Positions 18,146-27,533 of a stretch of 64,000 bases of DNA are shown piece after piece; the first letter of the stretch is position 1; every line of letters starts with the position of its first letter. Both the position numbers and the translations under genes were made by a program. Location of the stretch: assembly GCA_024235035.1 (NCBI GenBank), contig JACKNE010000007.1:186001-250000 (forward strand). Direction: 5' to 3'. The stretch comes from Gammaproteobacteria bacterium (GTDB lineage Bacteria > Pseudomonadota > Gammaproteobacteria > Competibacterales > Competibacteraceae). The notes beneath the pieces are model-generated. The model was not told the origin of the DNA. It saw nothing but the letters and a program-made list of their open reading frames with translations, and made no database searches.

Positions 18146-19645
18146 ATGGCATGGCAGGAACTGGTGACATGCGCCCTGCTGGGCACTGCACGGCGAACGC
18201 CGGAGCGGGTGGCGGGCGAGCAGGCGTTGGAGACCTTGCTGGGCCGATTGGATGCCGCCGACCCGGAAGGTGCGTTGCTGCGCATGGCGGGGGTGATGGC
18301 GCTGTGGCGACAGGCGGGACAGAAGCTAGCTCGCGACCCGCAACCCCTATCGTTGCCTTGTCCACCGGATTCCACACCAGCTTGCAGTCCCCGGGCCTGT
18401 GAGCATCTGATCCTGATGCTGCAAGGCCATTACCCGGACTTGTTGCCAGAATGGTTGAGTCTGTTGCGCGAGACCGGGCAACGCGTTCCCGAGGAGCTCC
18501 TGCCCGCGCTACTGGATGCCGGCGCGAAACAGTCGGAGCTCCAACCTGCAGTGTTGCCGGTGTTGGGTCAACGCGGACACTGGCTGGCCCGACAGCGGAC
18601 TGCCTGGAATTTTGCTGTCGAAACCGACGCTGAGAATCTTTGGCAAACCGGCCAGTTCGAGGAGCGACTGGCGCTGTTGCGGCAGTTGCGAGCCACTCGA
18701 CCCGAACGGGCGCTGGCGTTATTGACGGCGACCTGGAAAGAAGAACGCGCCCGTCATCGCAAACAGTTCCTCCAAATGCTGGCAAATGGGTTGAGTATGG
18801 CCGATGAGCCATTTCTGGAAACTGTGTTGGATGATCGCAGTACCGAAGTGGCCTGCACCGCCGCCGATCTGCTGGCGCAGTTGTCCAAATCGCGGCTAGT
18901 CCAGCGCTTGACCGCCCGAGCATTGCCGCTGCTGCGATTGATGTCGGGTAAATGCGACCGCTTGGAAGTGCATCTCCCGGAAGATGACGCCACGCTGTCC
19001 CGTGATGGGATTATGGGGTCACCCCCTGCTGCATCCGCGAAACTAGGTGAGAAGGCCTGGCGACTGAGCCAACTCATCGGCGCAGTTCCCCCAGCGATCT
19101 GGTGTCGGGAATGGGCGCGCACACCGCTGCAAATTTTGGCCGCTAGCCGTGATCATGAGTGGCGGCAAGCTCTATTGGAAGGCTGGGGACTGGCCACGCA
19201 ACGGCATCGCGATCCTGATTGGGCGGAAGCGTTGCTCTCATTCCATCCCGATCACGCTGCCTTGACCGCCGAGCTGGCTGCACTGTTGCCGCCGGAACGC
19301 TTTGAAGATTATCTGCTGAGCCTGATGCGCGAAACCTCGACCGGCAATCGAGCTGCCGGGTTGGTCATGTTGAGCCATGCCGAGCGACCCTGGAGCATTG
19401 CGCTGAGTCGGGCAGTACTGGAACAGGTGCGTCAGCGTATCCGTGAAGATCAACAGCCGGATTGGTGGTTGGCCGGCGCGTTGCGCGGCTTCGCCCGTTG
19501 GATTCCGCCGGAATTGAGTGAAGAGGTCGCTGCGAACTGGCCCACTGACGCAAGACACTGGCGGCAATGGGAGAAAGCCGTCGAGGATTGCTTGGATCAG
19601 CTGCGCTTCCGGCGGAGCCTGCGGGAAGCGCTGGGTAGCCACTGA
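18146..19645 (+). CDS. DUF5691-family protein
   Basis: A 499-residue helical, probably HEAT-like protein beginning MAWQELVTCALLGTARRTPER, which is characteristic of DUF5691. It is rich in Leu, Ala, Trp and Arg with no membrane segment and no visible catalytic motif. It directly follows the SWIM-finger gene, its usual partner, and probably shares its transcript. I know of no defined function; scaffold or regulatory roles are the likeliest. Confidence 0.85.
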   Translation: MAWQELVTCALLGTARRTPERVAGEQALETLLGRLDAADPEGALLRMAGVMALWRQAGQKLARDPQPLSLPCPPDSTPACSPRACEHLILMLQGHYPDLLPEWLSLLRETGQRVPEELLPALLDAGAKQSELQPAVLPVLGQRGHWLARQRTAWNFAVETDAENLWQTGQFEERLALLRQLRATRPERALALLTATWKEERARHRKQFLQMLANGLSMADEPFLETVLDDRSTEVACTAADLLAQLSKSRLVQRLTARALPLLRLMSGKCDRLEVHLPEDDATLSRDGIMGSPPAASAKLGEKAWRLSQLIGAVPPAIWCREWARTPLQILAASRDHEWRQALLEGWGLATQRHRDPDWAEALLSFHPDHAALTAELAALLPPERFEDYLLSLMRETSTGNRAAGLVMLSHAERPWSIALSRAVLEQVRQRIREDQQPDWWLAGALRGFARWIPPELSEEVAANWPTDARHWRQWEKAVEDCLDQLRFRRSLREALGSH

Positions 19646-19674
19646 TTTTTAGGCCAAATAAAGTGAAATGCTCC

Positions 19675-19705
19675 AGCGAGCATGCATGACCTGCGCATGC
19701 TCGCT
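19675..19705. terminator. 11-bp perfect hairpin between convergent genes
   Basis: AGCGAGCATGC (19675-19685) and its exact complement (19695-19705) surround a nine-base loop in the short gap between the converging DUF5691 and RDD genes. There is no T run on either side, so a bidirectional termination or mRNA-protecting role is inferred from position only. A second small stem, CCTGCC-GTC-GGCAGG, follows at 19708-19722. Confidence 0.45.
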
Positions 19706-19734
19706 ATCCTGCCGTCGGCAGGGCAGCCCCGCCT

Positions 19735-20265
19735 TTATCCTGTGCGCCCTGGAGTGGGCAACACCACCAGCTCCGTTTCCGAAATGCGGTCGGGCAGCCG
19801 CAGGACCAGCAAGACCAGCAAGACGGCAAGAGCGATCCCCAGGCTGGGTTTGACGCCAATCTTGAACAGCGGATGTAAGTAAAAGGGGGTGAGCCATAAA
19901 CTGGCGGTTAAGAATCGTAACAGCGCCTGTTGCCAACGTATACCCTGACCATCCCGTCGCCTGACCTGTAACCGCCACGCCCGCATGCCTAGAGTTTGGC
20001 CGCCCCGAACCCAGCATCCAGCATAGAAAAAGAAACAAACCAGCAACAGATAAGTTTGAAAGAATGGATTACCGCGCAACGGATTGTGGGTCTGGAGCGT
20101 TGCACTGCCCAGTAGCGCCATCATCAACCCCCAGGCCAGCGCGGAGGCAAAGATCAATACGCCAGCTAGCAATAAACTATCGTAAACGATCGCCGCCAAG
20201 CGACGCGGCAATTTTGCCGGCAAGACGGCTAGGGCGCTTGCTGATTCGGGATTGACTTCGCGCAT
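19735..20265 (-). CDS. RDD-family membrane protein
   Basis: A 176-residue inner-membrane protein of the RDD family. LPRRLAAIVYDSLLLAG carries the Arg and Asp of the first helix, and a second Arg-rich loop with GQTLGMRAWRLQVRR is the other family landmark. About four hydrophobic segments are visible. RDD proteins have been linked to ion or antiporter functions in a few bacteria, but most are uncharacterised. It is convergent with the DUF5691 gene and about 40 bases downstream of tolC on the same strand. Confidence 0.88.
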   Translation of the reverse strand: MREVNPESASALAVLPAKLPRRLAAIVYDSLLLAGVLIFASALAWGLMMALLGSATLQTHNPLRGNPFFQTYLLLVCFFFYAGCWVRGGQTLGMRAWRLQVRRRDGQGIRWQQALLRFLTASLWLTPFYLHPLFKIGVKPSLGIALAVLLVLLVLRLPDRISETELVVLPTPGRTG

Positions 20266-20304
20266 TGCCCTGCGATGGTCCGCGACCGTGAATCGAACTT
20301 CCGC

Positions 20305-21690
20305 TTATTTCGTGACAGATCGAGCTGCAGCGTTCTTCTGACCGGTCTTTCTTTCGAGCGATGGCGTGGCGGCAATGCCGCTAGTCGGATGGGATGCACC
20401 CAGCCAGCCATTGATTTCCACCACATCCTCCTCGGTCAACCGGCCTGCCGCCTGCCGCAGAGTCAAGACATTGACCACATAGGAATAGCGGGAAGCTGCG
20501 TAATCTCGTTCGGCGCGATACACATCGCGTTCCGCATTCAACACGTCCACGATGGTGCGGGTGCCGACTTCATAGCCAGCCTGAGTTGCCTCCAACGCAC
20601 TGCGGGTGGAGACGCGGGTCTGGTCGAGGGCCTTGATCTGACTGATCGCGGTTTCCTGGCCCCGGTAAGCATTGCGCACTGTGCGGATTGTGTCACGTTG
20701 CAGATTTTCCAGGCTCTGACGAGACGCCTCATAGTTATAGGCCGCCTGGCGGGATCGTGAGGATACGGCGCCGCCGCTGTACAAAGGGATGGTCAGTTGT
20801 AGATTGGCCTGACTGCCGTAGGTATGGGTAAAACCGTTGTCAATATCGGTGCGACTGACGCTTAGATCCAAGGTGGGGTAATGACCGGATTTCTGCAGTT
20901 TGATGTTTTCCCGGGCCTGCTCGACGTCAAAGCTGACGCTTTGCAGGGACAGATTGCTTTCCAACGCCATACGCACCCAGGCTTCCGGATCGCTCGGTTT
21001 AGGCAGCGCCAGCGGCATCCGCTCACCGAGTATGTTCAGTTGCGCATAATCCTGACCCGTCAATTGTCGCAACTGCTCGCGGGCATTGGCCAACGTGTTG
21101 ACCGCGCTGATCTCCGAAGATACCGCACCGTCGAAACGTGACTGAGCGTCGTAAACATCGGTAATCGTAGCGAGCCCTACTTCGAACCGCCGGTTAGCCT
21201 GTTCGAGCTGACGAGCAAAAGCATTTTTCTCCGCTGTGGCGAAGGTCAGGTTATCGATCGCCGCCAACACGCTGAAGTAGCCTTGCGCGACCCGCAGGAT
21301 CAAATCGTTTTGAGCGTTGAGAAAATCGACATCAGCTTGGCCAACCGTAGCGTCCGCTAGCCGCTGTTGCACTTGGCTACCCCGGTTGTAGAGAGGTTGC
21401 ACCAAACTGATTGCATAACTGTGAGTGTCGTAGGATGACTGTCCAGCTTGCGAACCTACTACCCCAAAGGTGGTTCCCTGCGCAGCAGTCACTCCCGCAT
21501 TCGGCAACAGCAAAGCGCGGGCTTGCAACTTTGTCTCCTGAGAAGCTTTCTGGCTCGCGGCAGCGGCCTTGAGCACCGGGTCGCTTTCCAGGGACTGGCG
21601 ATAAATTTGCAACAGGTCTTCCGCCCCCACGGATTGACTGCATAATACAGCGACGATTGTTGCCCCCATCAGGTAACGCATATTGGTCAT
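20305..21690 (-). CDS. tolC: TolC-family outer-membrane channel
   Basis: A 461-residue outer-membrane efflux protein. A signal peptide (residues 1-23, ending SVGA) is followed by two homologous halves of long helices and short beta strands. Landmarks are DPVLKAAAASQKASQETK, YSISL-like strand VQPLYNRG in the first half and IPLYSGGAVSSRSRQA in the second. Such trimers form the exit duct for type I secretion and RND or MacB pumps; no pump gene is adjacent. The pcm gene lies 73 bases upstream on the same strand, an order common in gammaproteobacteria. Confidence 0.95.
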   Translation of the reverse strand: MTNMRYLMGATIVAVLCSQSVGAEDLLQIYRQSLESDPVLKAAAASQKASQETKLQARALLLPNAGVTAAQGTTFGVVGSQAGQSSYDTHSYAISLVQPLYNRGSQVQQRLADATVGQADVDFLNAQNDLILRVAQGYFSVLAAIDNLTFATAEKNAFARQLEQANRRFEVGLATITDVYDAQSRFDGAVSSEISAVNTLANAREQLRQLTGQDYAQLNILGERMPLALPKPSDPEAWVRMALESNLSLQSVSFDVEQARENIKLQKSGHYPTLDLSVSRTDIDNGFTHTYGSQANLQLTIPLYSGGAVSSRSRQAAYNYEASRQSLENLQRDTIRTVRNAYRGQETAISQIKALDQTRVSTRSALEATQAGYEVGTRTIVDVLNAERDVYRAERDYAASRYSYVVNVLTLRQAAGRLTEEDVVEINGWLGASHPTSGIAATPSLERKTGQKNAAARSVTK

Positions 21691-21763
21691 GGTAAATAGG
21701 CTCCCCTGATTTTTTAGATGATGGAGCGCAGAGTGGTCAGCGACTCCGCCACTCCTGAATCAT

Positions 21764-22423
21764 TCAGAATTCAAATACCTTGACCGGAGCGGCGCCGCGC
21801 AATGGCGACAGTTCGGTTTCAAACAGGCTTTCCTGCGTCCATTCCTGCTGACCGACCCGAGTGATCAACAATGCTTCCATCACAGGCGGTTGGCCCATCA
21901 CGATGAACAGTCGTCCACCTAGGCTCAGGCTCAGGCGCCAGATTGCATCGACCGTAGCGACCGAACCGGTGACGACAATGGCGTTATAACGGTGTTCGCC
22001 CCAGCCATGGCTAGCGTCGCCAGTATGCAACATGACATTGGCAATCTTGTGCGCCTTGAGCTTGTGGCGAGTCGCTTCAGTGAAATCGGAAATGATGTCC
22101 ACGCTGCTCACATGCCTCGCCAGCTGTGTCAGACAGGCGGTCAAGTACCCGCCGCCTGTACCGACTTCGAGCACTTGATCGGTGGGCTGCAACGACAGCG
22201 CTTGCAGAATGCGGCCCTCGATCGTCGGCTTCAACATCAGCTCGCCGTGACCGAGCGGGATGGCGACGTCGCTGAAAGCCAGATTGCGATAGCGTTCCGG
22301 TACGAAATCCTCGCGCGGAACACGGGTCAGCGTATCCAACACCCGCTGATCCAGAACCTCCCAGGGCCGGATCTGCTGTTCGATCATGTTGAAACGCGCC
22401 TGCTCGATATTGAATGCGGTCAT
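21764..22423 (-). CDS. pcm: protein-L-isoaspartate O-methyltransferase-like
   Basis: A 219-residue SAM-dependent methyltransferase with the Pcm layout. It opens with ARFNMIEQQIRPWEVLD, then has VPREDFVPERYRNLAFSD, the SAM-binding motif VLEVGTGGGYLTACL and a C-terminal beta-rich half. Pcm repairs isoaspartyl residues in aged proteins. This branch, found immediately upstream of tolC, is more divergent than E. coli Pcm, so true isoaspartate activity is probable but not certain. The ATG at 22423 starts the family-conserved N-terminus. Confidence 0.88.
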   Translation of the reverse strand: MTAFNIEQARFNMIEQQIRPWEVLDQRVLDTLTRVPREDFVPERYRNLAFSDVAIPLGHGELMLKPTIEGRILQALSLQPTDQVLEVGTGGGYLTACLTQLARHVSSVDIISDFTEATRHKLKAHKIANVMLHTGDASHGWGEHRYNAIVVTGSVATVDAIWRLSLSLGGRLFIVMGQPPVMEALLITRVGQQEWTQESLFETELSPLRGAAPVKVFEF

Positions 22424-22477
22424 CTGTTCGGGATCCTGTCAACACGGCTGGTTCTTGGGGTTTTGGCGGGAGCAGCG

Positions 22478-22498
22478 CCCCCAGATTGGAGATGGGGG
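22478..22498 (-). terminator. possible hairpin after trkA
   Basis: CCCCCA (22478-22483) pairs with TGGGGG (22493-22498), about 35 bases past the trkA stop at the end of the long def-to-trkA operon and before pcm. It is not followed by a T run, so termination is inferred from position. Confidence 0.35.
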
Positions 22499-22532
22499 GA
22501 TTCTAGCACAAGGCAATCGGTCACGATGCGGC

Positions 22533-23912
22533 CTATAGAAAGGTGGCCGCCGGTGAAAACAGGCGTTCAACTTCGGGAACCCGCTTCTTGTCGATCAGGA
22601 ACAGGATGACATGGTCTTCAGCCTGGATCATGGTGTCGTGATGGCAGATGATGACCTCGTCCTCGCGGGCAACGGCGCCGATGGTGGTGCCAGGCGGCAG
22701 GCGGATTTCATCCACGCGTCGGCCCACCACTTTGGAGGTTTTGTAATCGCCGTGGGCCACCGCCTCGATCGCTTCGGCGGCGCCTCGCCGCAGGGAATGC
22801 ACCTTGGCGACGTCGCCTCGGCGGACATGGGCTAGCAAGCTGCCGATCGTCGCCTGCTGTGGCGAGATAGCGATATCGATGATGCCGGAGGATTCCACCA
22901 AATCCACATAGGACACACGGTTGATCAATGCCATCACCTTATGGGCGCCCATGCGCTTAGCCAGCATGGCGGACAGAATGTTGGCTTCGTCGTCATTGGT
23001 GACCGCGCAAAACACATCCATGTTCTCAATGTTCTCCTGCCGCAGCAGATTTTCATCAGCGGCGTCTCCTTGAAGCACGATGGCCCGACTCAGTTGTTCG
23101 GACAGCCGGCGGGCGGTCGTCGGGTTATGTTCGATGATCTTGACCTGAAATCGATCTTCCAACCCTTGGGCCAGCCGCGCGCCGATGTGGCCGCCACCGG
23201 CGATGATCAAGCGCTTCACCATCCGATCCAGCTTGCGCAGTTCACTGACGATAGCGCGCGCGTTCTTGCGGGCGGCGATGAAAAATACTTCATCATCGGC
23301 CTCGATCAGGGTATTGCCCTCTGGAATAATGGGTCGGCCCTGACGAAAAATGGCCGCCACCCGGGTTTCAATGCCCGGCATCCGATCCGGCAACGCGCGT
23401 AGCGCCTGGCCGACTAAGGAGCTGCCTTCGTAAGCTTTGACGCCCATTAGCCGTACTTGACCTTCTGCAAAGTCAAGGACTTGTAGTGCGCCTGGATGTT
23501 CGATGATGCGTTGAATGTAATCGGTCACCAATTGTTCGGGACTGATCAGCACATCGACCGGCAGCGCCTCGTCCCCGAGCAGCTGATCCCGGTGGGAGAG
23601 ATAGCCGCCTGCTCGAACCCGAGCGATCCGGCGCGGCGTGTTGAACAGGGTATAGGCGATCTGACAGGCGATCATGTTGACTTCGTCGTTGTCGGTCAGC
23701 GCGATCAATAAATCGGCGTCAGCCATGCCGGCCTGTTCCAGCACCGCCGGATGCGAGGCATAGCCAGCTACGGTGCGGATATCCAGCCGATCCTGAAGCA
23801 CCTGTAGGCGTTCAGTATTGGCGTCGACGACCGTCACGTCGTTGGCTTCGCTCGCCAGGATATGCGCTACCGAACCGCCCACTTGTCCGGCGCCGAGGAT
23901 GACAATCTTCAT
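22533..23912 (-). CDS. trkA: Trk potassium uptake regulator TrkA
   Basis: A 459-residue peripheral membrane protein that gates the TrkH/TrkG potassium channel in response to nucleotides. It has two RCK repeats: the first NAD-binding motif MKIVILGAGQVGGSVA starts the protein and the second, LIIAGGGHIGARLAQGL, lies near residue 232. Each is followed by an RCK_C domain. I start at the Met of MKIVIL (23912); the frame is open 36 codons further upstream, but that would run into ntrX and matches no TrkA. It is seven bases after the ntrX stop and last in the operon. Confidence 0.96.
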   Translation of the reverse strand: MKIVILGAGQVGGSVAHILASEANDVTVVDANTERLQVLQDRLDIRTVAGYASHPAVLEQAGMADADLLIALTDNDEVNMIACQIAYTLFNTPRRIARVRAGGYLSHRDQLLGDEALPVDVLISPEQLVTDYIQRIIEHPGALQVLDFAEGQVRLMGVKAYEGSSLVGQALRALPDRMPGIETRVAAIFRQGRPIIPEGNTLIEADDEVFFIAARKNARAIVSELRKLDRMVKRLIIAGGGHIGARLAQGLEDRFQVKIIEHNPTTARRLSEQLSRAIVLQGDAADENLLRQENIENMDVFCAVTNDDEANILSAMLAKRMGAHKVMALINRVSYVDLVESSGIIDIAISPQQATIGSLLAHVRRGDVAKVHSLRRGAAEAIEAVAHGDYKTSKVVGRRVDEIRLPPGTTIGAVAREDEVIICHHDTMIQAEDHVILFLIDKKRVPEVERLFSPAATFL

Positions 23913-23919
23913 GCCGACC

Positions 23920-25290
23920 TCATTCGTCCAACGCTTTCTTGGGGTCGATGCCCAGGGCGCGCAGCTTCCGGTACAGGTTGGTGCGTTCCATACCGACCCG
24001 CTCGGCCAATCGAGCGACATTACCCTCGCAATCGCGGAATTGTTGCATCAGATAGGTCCGCTCAAATTGCTCGCGGGCTTCCCGCAGCGGCAGGTTCAGA
24101 GGGATGCTGCTCGTATCATGGGATTTGGCGGCGGTCGTTCCGCGCACTGCGGCATCGACCTCTTCCTGGGCGATTTCTTCCTCGCTGCCCAAAATCAGCA
24201 GGCGTTGCACCAGATTCTTGAGTTCACGAATATTGCCTGGCCAACTGTAGTTGCGCAGCCGGTTCTGGGCCGCCAGCGTAAAGTGGCGATAGGTCAGATT
24301 TTCCTGGTCGACGAAATAACTGACATAGTAGTTGAGCAGTTCCGGTACGTCTTCGATGTGTTCGCGCAACGGCGGTAATTTGATCGGCACGACATTGAGT
24401 TGGTAATACAGATCCTCACGAAACCGTTCCAGCGAGACTTCCTGCTCCAGGTCGCGATGCGTAGCCGCCACCACGCGCACATTGACCCGCACCAACTCCT
24501 TGCCGCCGATGCGCAGAAAAGAACCGTTCTCCAGGGCGCTGGCCAGTTTGGCTTGCGCTTCGAGATCCATGTCGGCCAGTTCATCGAGGAACAGAGTACC
24601 GCCGCTAGCCTGCTCTAGTCGACCATAGTGAACGCGCTCGCCTTGTTCCGAGCCGAACAATTCCAAGCTGGCGTTTTCACGGGCGATGGAACCAACGCCT
24701 ACATCCACGAACGGACCGCTGCGGCGCAGGCTGTGGGCGTGCAGGAAGCGGGCGTAAACTTCCTTGCCGGTGCCCGGCTCGCCAAAAATCAGCACTGGGG
24801 CATCGTGTTGGGCGATTTTCAGCACCTGGGCGCGCAACCGCTGCACGACGTCGCTACGCCCGACCGGTTCGGAAACCGTGCGCTGCTGGCGGCGCAGATT
24901 TTGATTTTCCCGCGCCAATCGATCCGCTTCCAGGGCTCGTTCCACCGTCAACAGCAGCTTGGCCATCGACAGCGGCTTCTCGATGAAATCATAGGCACCC
25001 AGCCGAGTCGCTTCTACGGCGGTCTCGACGGTGCCATGGCCGGACATCATGATCACCGGACAGGGGAGATGATCTCCCTCGCTCCATTCCTTGAGCAAGG
25101 TAATGCCATCGGTGTCCGGCATCCAGATATCGAGCAGAATCAGGTCAGGCCGCTGAGCGCGGCGGGCCTCGCGAGCCGCTGCGGCATTTTCTGCGATGGC
25201 TACGCTATAGCCTTCATCTTCCAAAATTTCCTTCACCAGATCGCGAATGTCGGGTTCGTCATCGACGACCAGAATATAGGGCGCGCTCAT
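23920..25290 (-). CDS. ntrX: NtrX-type response regulator (AAA+, no GAFTGA)
   Basis: A 456-residue regulator: receiver domain (DDEPDIRDLV, phospho-acceptor in LLDIWMP, KPLSM), AAA+ domain with Walker A GEPGTGKE and Walker B GGTLFLDELADM, and a Fis-type HTH (CEGNVARLAERVGMERTNLYRKL). The sigma-54 contact loop GAFTGA is absent: after ELFG (210-213) the sequence reads SEQGERVHYGR. NtrX proteins often lack this loop and may act with sigma-70. It overlaps ntrY by four bases. The pair is linked to nitrogen and redox control in other proteobacteria. Confidence 0.94.
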   Translation of the reverse strand: MSAPYILVVDDEPDIRDLVKEILEDEGYSVAIAENAAAAREARRAQRPDLILLDIWMPDTDGITLLKEWSEGDHLPCPVIMMSGHGTVETAVEATRLGAYDFIEKPLSMAKLLLTVERALEADRLARENQNLRRQQRTVSEPVGRSDVVQRLRAQVLKIAQHDAPVLIFGEPGTGKEVYARFLHAHSLRRSGPFVDVGVGSIARENASLELFGSEQGERVHYGRLEQASGGTLFLDELADMDLEAQAKLASALENGSFLRIGGKELVRVNVRVVAATHRDLEQEVSLERFREDLYYQLNVVPIKLPPLREHIEDVPELLNYYVSYFVDQENLTYRHFTLAAQNRLRNYSWPGNIRELKNLVQRLLILGSEEEIAQEEVDAAVRGTTAAKSHDTSSIPLNLPLREAREQFERTYLMQQFRDCEGNVARLAERVGMERTNLYRKLRALGIDPKKALDE

Positions 25291-27533
25291 CCCGTCTCCT
25301 TCTCGGTGTTTGACGGTGCGACGGGAACAGCAGGCAGATTTGCAGCCCCGACAGCTTCATGGTGGAACGGCAATCGGATCACGATCCGGGCGCCGCCCTG
25401 CGCCGGCGTTTCCAATTGGATCCAGCCGCCATGTTCCTCGACGATTTTCTTGACAATCGCTAATCCTAGCCCGGTTCCCTTGGGTTTGGTAGTCACATAG
25501 GGTTCGAAGGCCCTGGCCAGGAGGTGATCCGGGAAGCCGGGTCCATCGTCGTAGATGCTCAGTTCGGCGCAATCGGCTCCGGTCACATGCTCGCGCTGGG
25601 TACGGATCCACAACGCTGAGCCACGGCCATCATGCATCGCTTCGATAGCATTTTTGACCAGATTGTGCAGCAGTTGCCGCAAGCGACCTTTATCGGCGTT
25701 GATCCACAACGGTTCCTGGACCAACTCCAATTGGATTTCCACATTGGCTGGATAATCACGATAGAGGTACAATACTTCGGTCACGAACTCGTTCAATTCC
25801 AGGGGCGCTAGTTGCAGACGCGGTGGCCGGGCATATTCGTTGAAGGCATCCACCATCTCCTTCATCGCCTGAACCTGTTGGACGATGGTATGCGTGCCGC
25901 GATCCAACACGCGACCTTGCTCTTCGCCCAGTTGCTTAAGATATTTATGGCGGATGCGTTCAGCGGCCAGTTGGATCGGGGTCAGCGGATTCTTGATCTC
26001 ATGGGCTAGTCGGCGTGCTACCTCAGCCCAGGCCGCATCGCGCTCGGCTTGCACCAGATGCGTAATGTCATCGAAGACGATGACATGACCACTGCGCAGA
26101 CCGATCGTGTTCGGCAGCGAACTGCCACGGCACATCAAAATGCGTCGGCCGGTGCTGCTGAACCAAGGGATTTCCTGCCGCCAATCACCGGCTTGCGTCA
26201 ACTGCGGACCGATGACATCGATCAAATCCTGCAAGACTGGCTGAGCCGCGACGATGCGCTGACTGTTGACGCCGATGAACGCCTGCAGATCCACTCCAAG
26301 AATTTGACTGGCGGCCGCGTTACAGGTTTGCAGGCGACCGGCTTGATCGATGGTGAGCACCCCAGAAGACAGTCGCGCCAGCACCGTTTCCAGATAGGTG
26401 TGCTGGCTTTCCAGTTGTTGCTGACTATGCTGCGCCGCATCACGCGCTTGGGCCAGATTACGGGTCATCTCGTTGAACGATTGCACCAGGAAGCCCAGCT
26501 CGTCGCTGCCGGCCTGAGTTAGTTGCTTGTCGAACTGGCCAGCGGCCACTGCCTGCGTACCCTCTGCCAATTCTCGCAGTGGTTGCACTAAGCGACGGGC
26601 AGTGTAAAACGCGGCCCAGAACGCCGCCAGCACCGCGAGCAGCAACGCCAGTGATAGAATCAGCGTAAAGCTGGCCTTGAGCGGCGCCCGCAGAAAGATC
26701 AGCTCCTTGTAACTGTCGAAAGCCGCCTGCACCGCGTCCGCCAGTAGGCTCAGGCGGTCGGTGACCGGAAACAACGCTTGGAGCAAGCGCTCCTCGGCGC
26801 CGGGAGCCATGACTTGCACCGCGACCCGGATATGAAAGCCGGCATCGCCAACCGGCTCCAGACCTACATAATTATGGCCTTGTTGAACCTGTAACAATAC
26901 GGTGTCCGGCGGTGGCGGCGGCAGGCTCAGCGAGGGATCGGCCGTGGCGACAGCGATGATGCGACCGTTATGGCCGAACAAGGTCAACTCGGAGGCTTCA
27001 CCAAAATCGAGTAGATCGTCCAGACGCCGGGCCGCTTGTTCGCCCTCGATTTCGGTGAAATTTTCAGCCATCCGCATGGTTTGTTTCAGCACGTCGCGCA
27101 TCCGCAGATCCAGAGCGGTGCGGCTCAGCTCCAAGGCGTCTTCGAGACCCTGATCGACTTGGACATTGAACCAGCTATCGATGCCGCGCTGTAAAAAATT
27201 CAATGAAAAGCCATACACCAGCGCCACCGGAAGTATAGCCAGCACCGCAAAGATCCCAGCCAGCCGCAGCGTCAGACTAGCGCCCGGCGCCCGACCCCAG
27301 TATCGGCGCAGCAAATCGACCAGGTTGTAGAGAATGAGCGCAGCTAGCGCGCCCAGGCCGATGGTGCTGGTCAGCAACAACCAACCGTACACCTGCTGAA
27401 ATTGTGCCGAATCGGTCGTGGCGCCGCTCATCAGCACCAGGATGACCAGCAATACGCCTAGCAGCGCGATCACTGCCGGTAGTCCTCGGCCATGCGCAAG
27501 CCGACGCAGGATCAAAGCCGCCATGTGTGCCAT
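25287..27533 (-). CDS. ntrY: NtrY-type sensor histidine kinase
   Basis: A 748-residue inner-membrane kinase. There are three TM helices near the N-terminus (about 18-40, 45-70, 88-112), a periplasmic sensor region, a fourth TM near 285-310, HAMP, PAS, HisKA with LAHEIKNPLTPIQLAAERI and HATPase with GTGLGLAIVKKIVEEHGG. The HEIKNPLTPIQ H-box is typical of the NtrB/NtrY group. Its start lies inside the DUF4390 gene (22-base overlap) and its end overlaps ntrX by four bases. It phosphorylates NtrX; the signal is unknown here. Confidence 0.95.
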   Translation of the reverse strand: MAHMAALILRRLAHGRGLPAVIALLGVLLVILVLMSGATTDSAQFQQVYGWLLLTSTIGLGALAALILYNLVDLLRRYWGRAPGASLTLRLAGIFAVLAILPVALVYGFSLNFLQRGIDSWFNVQVDQGLEDALELSRTALDLRMRDVLKQTMRMAENFTEIEGEQAARRLDDLLDFGEASELTLFGHNGRIIAVATADPSLSLPPPPPDTVLLQVQQGHNYVGLEPVGDAGFHIRVAVQVMAPGAEERLLQALFPVTDRLSLLADAVQAAFDSYKELIFLRAPLKASFTLILSLALLLAVLAAFWAAFYTARRLVQPLRELAEGTQAVAAGQFDKQLTQAGSDELGFLVQSFNEMTRNLAQARDAAQHSQQQLESQHTYLETVLARLSSGVLTIDQAGRLQTCNAAASQILGVDLQAFIGVNSQRIVAAQPVLQDLIDVIGPQLTQAGDWRQEIPWFSSTGRRILMCRGSSLPNTIGLRSGHVIVFDDITHLVQAERDAAWAEVARRLAHEIKNPLTPIQLAAERIRHKYLKQLGEEQGRVLDRGTHTIVQQVQAMKEMVDAFNEYARPPRLQLAPLELNEFVTEVLYLYRDYPANVEIQLELVQEPLWINADKGRLRQLLHNLVKNAIEAMHDGRGSALWIRTQREHVTGADCAELSIYDDGPGFPDHLLARAFEPYVTTKPKGTGLGLAIVKKIVEEHGGWIQLETPAQGGARIVIRLPFHHEAVGAANLPAVPVAPSNTEKETG

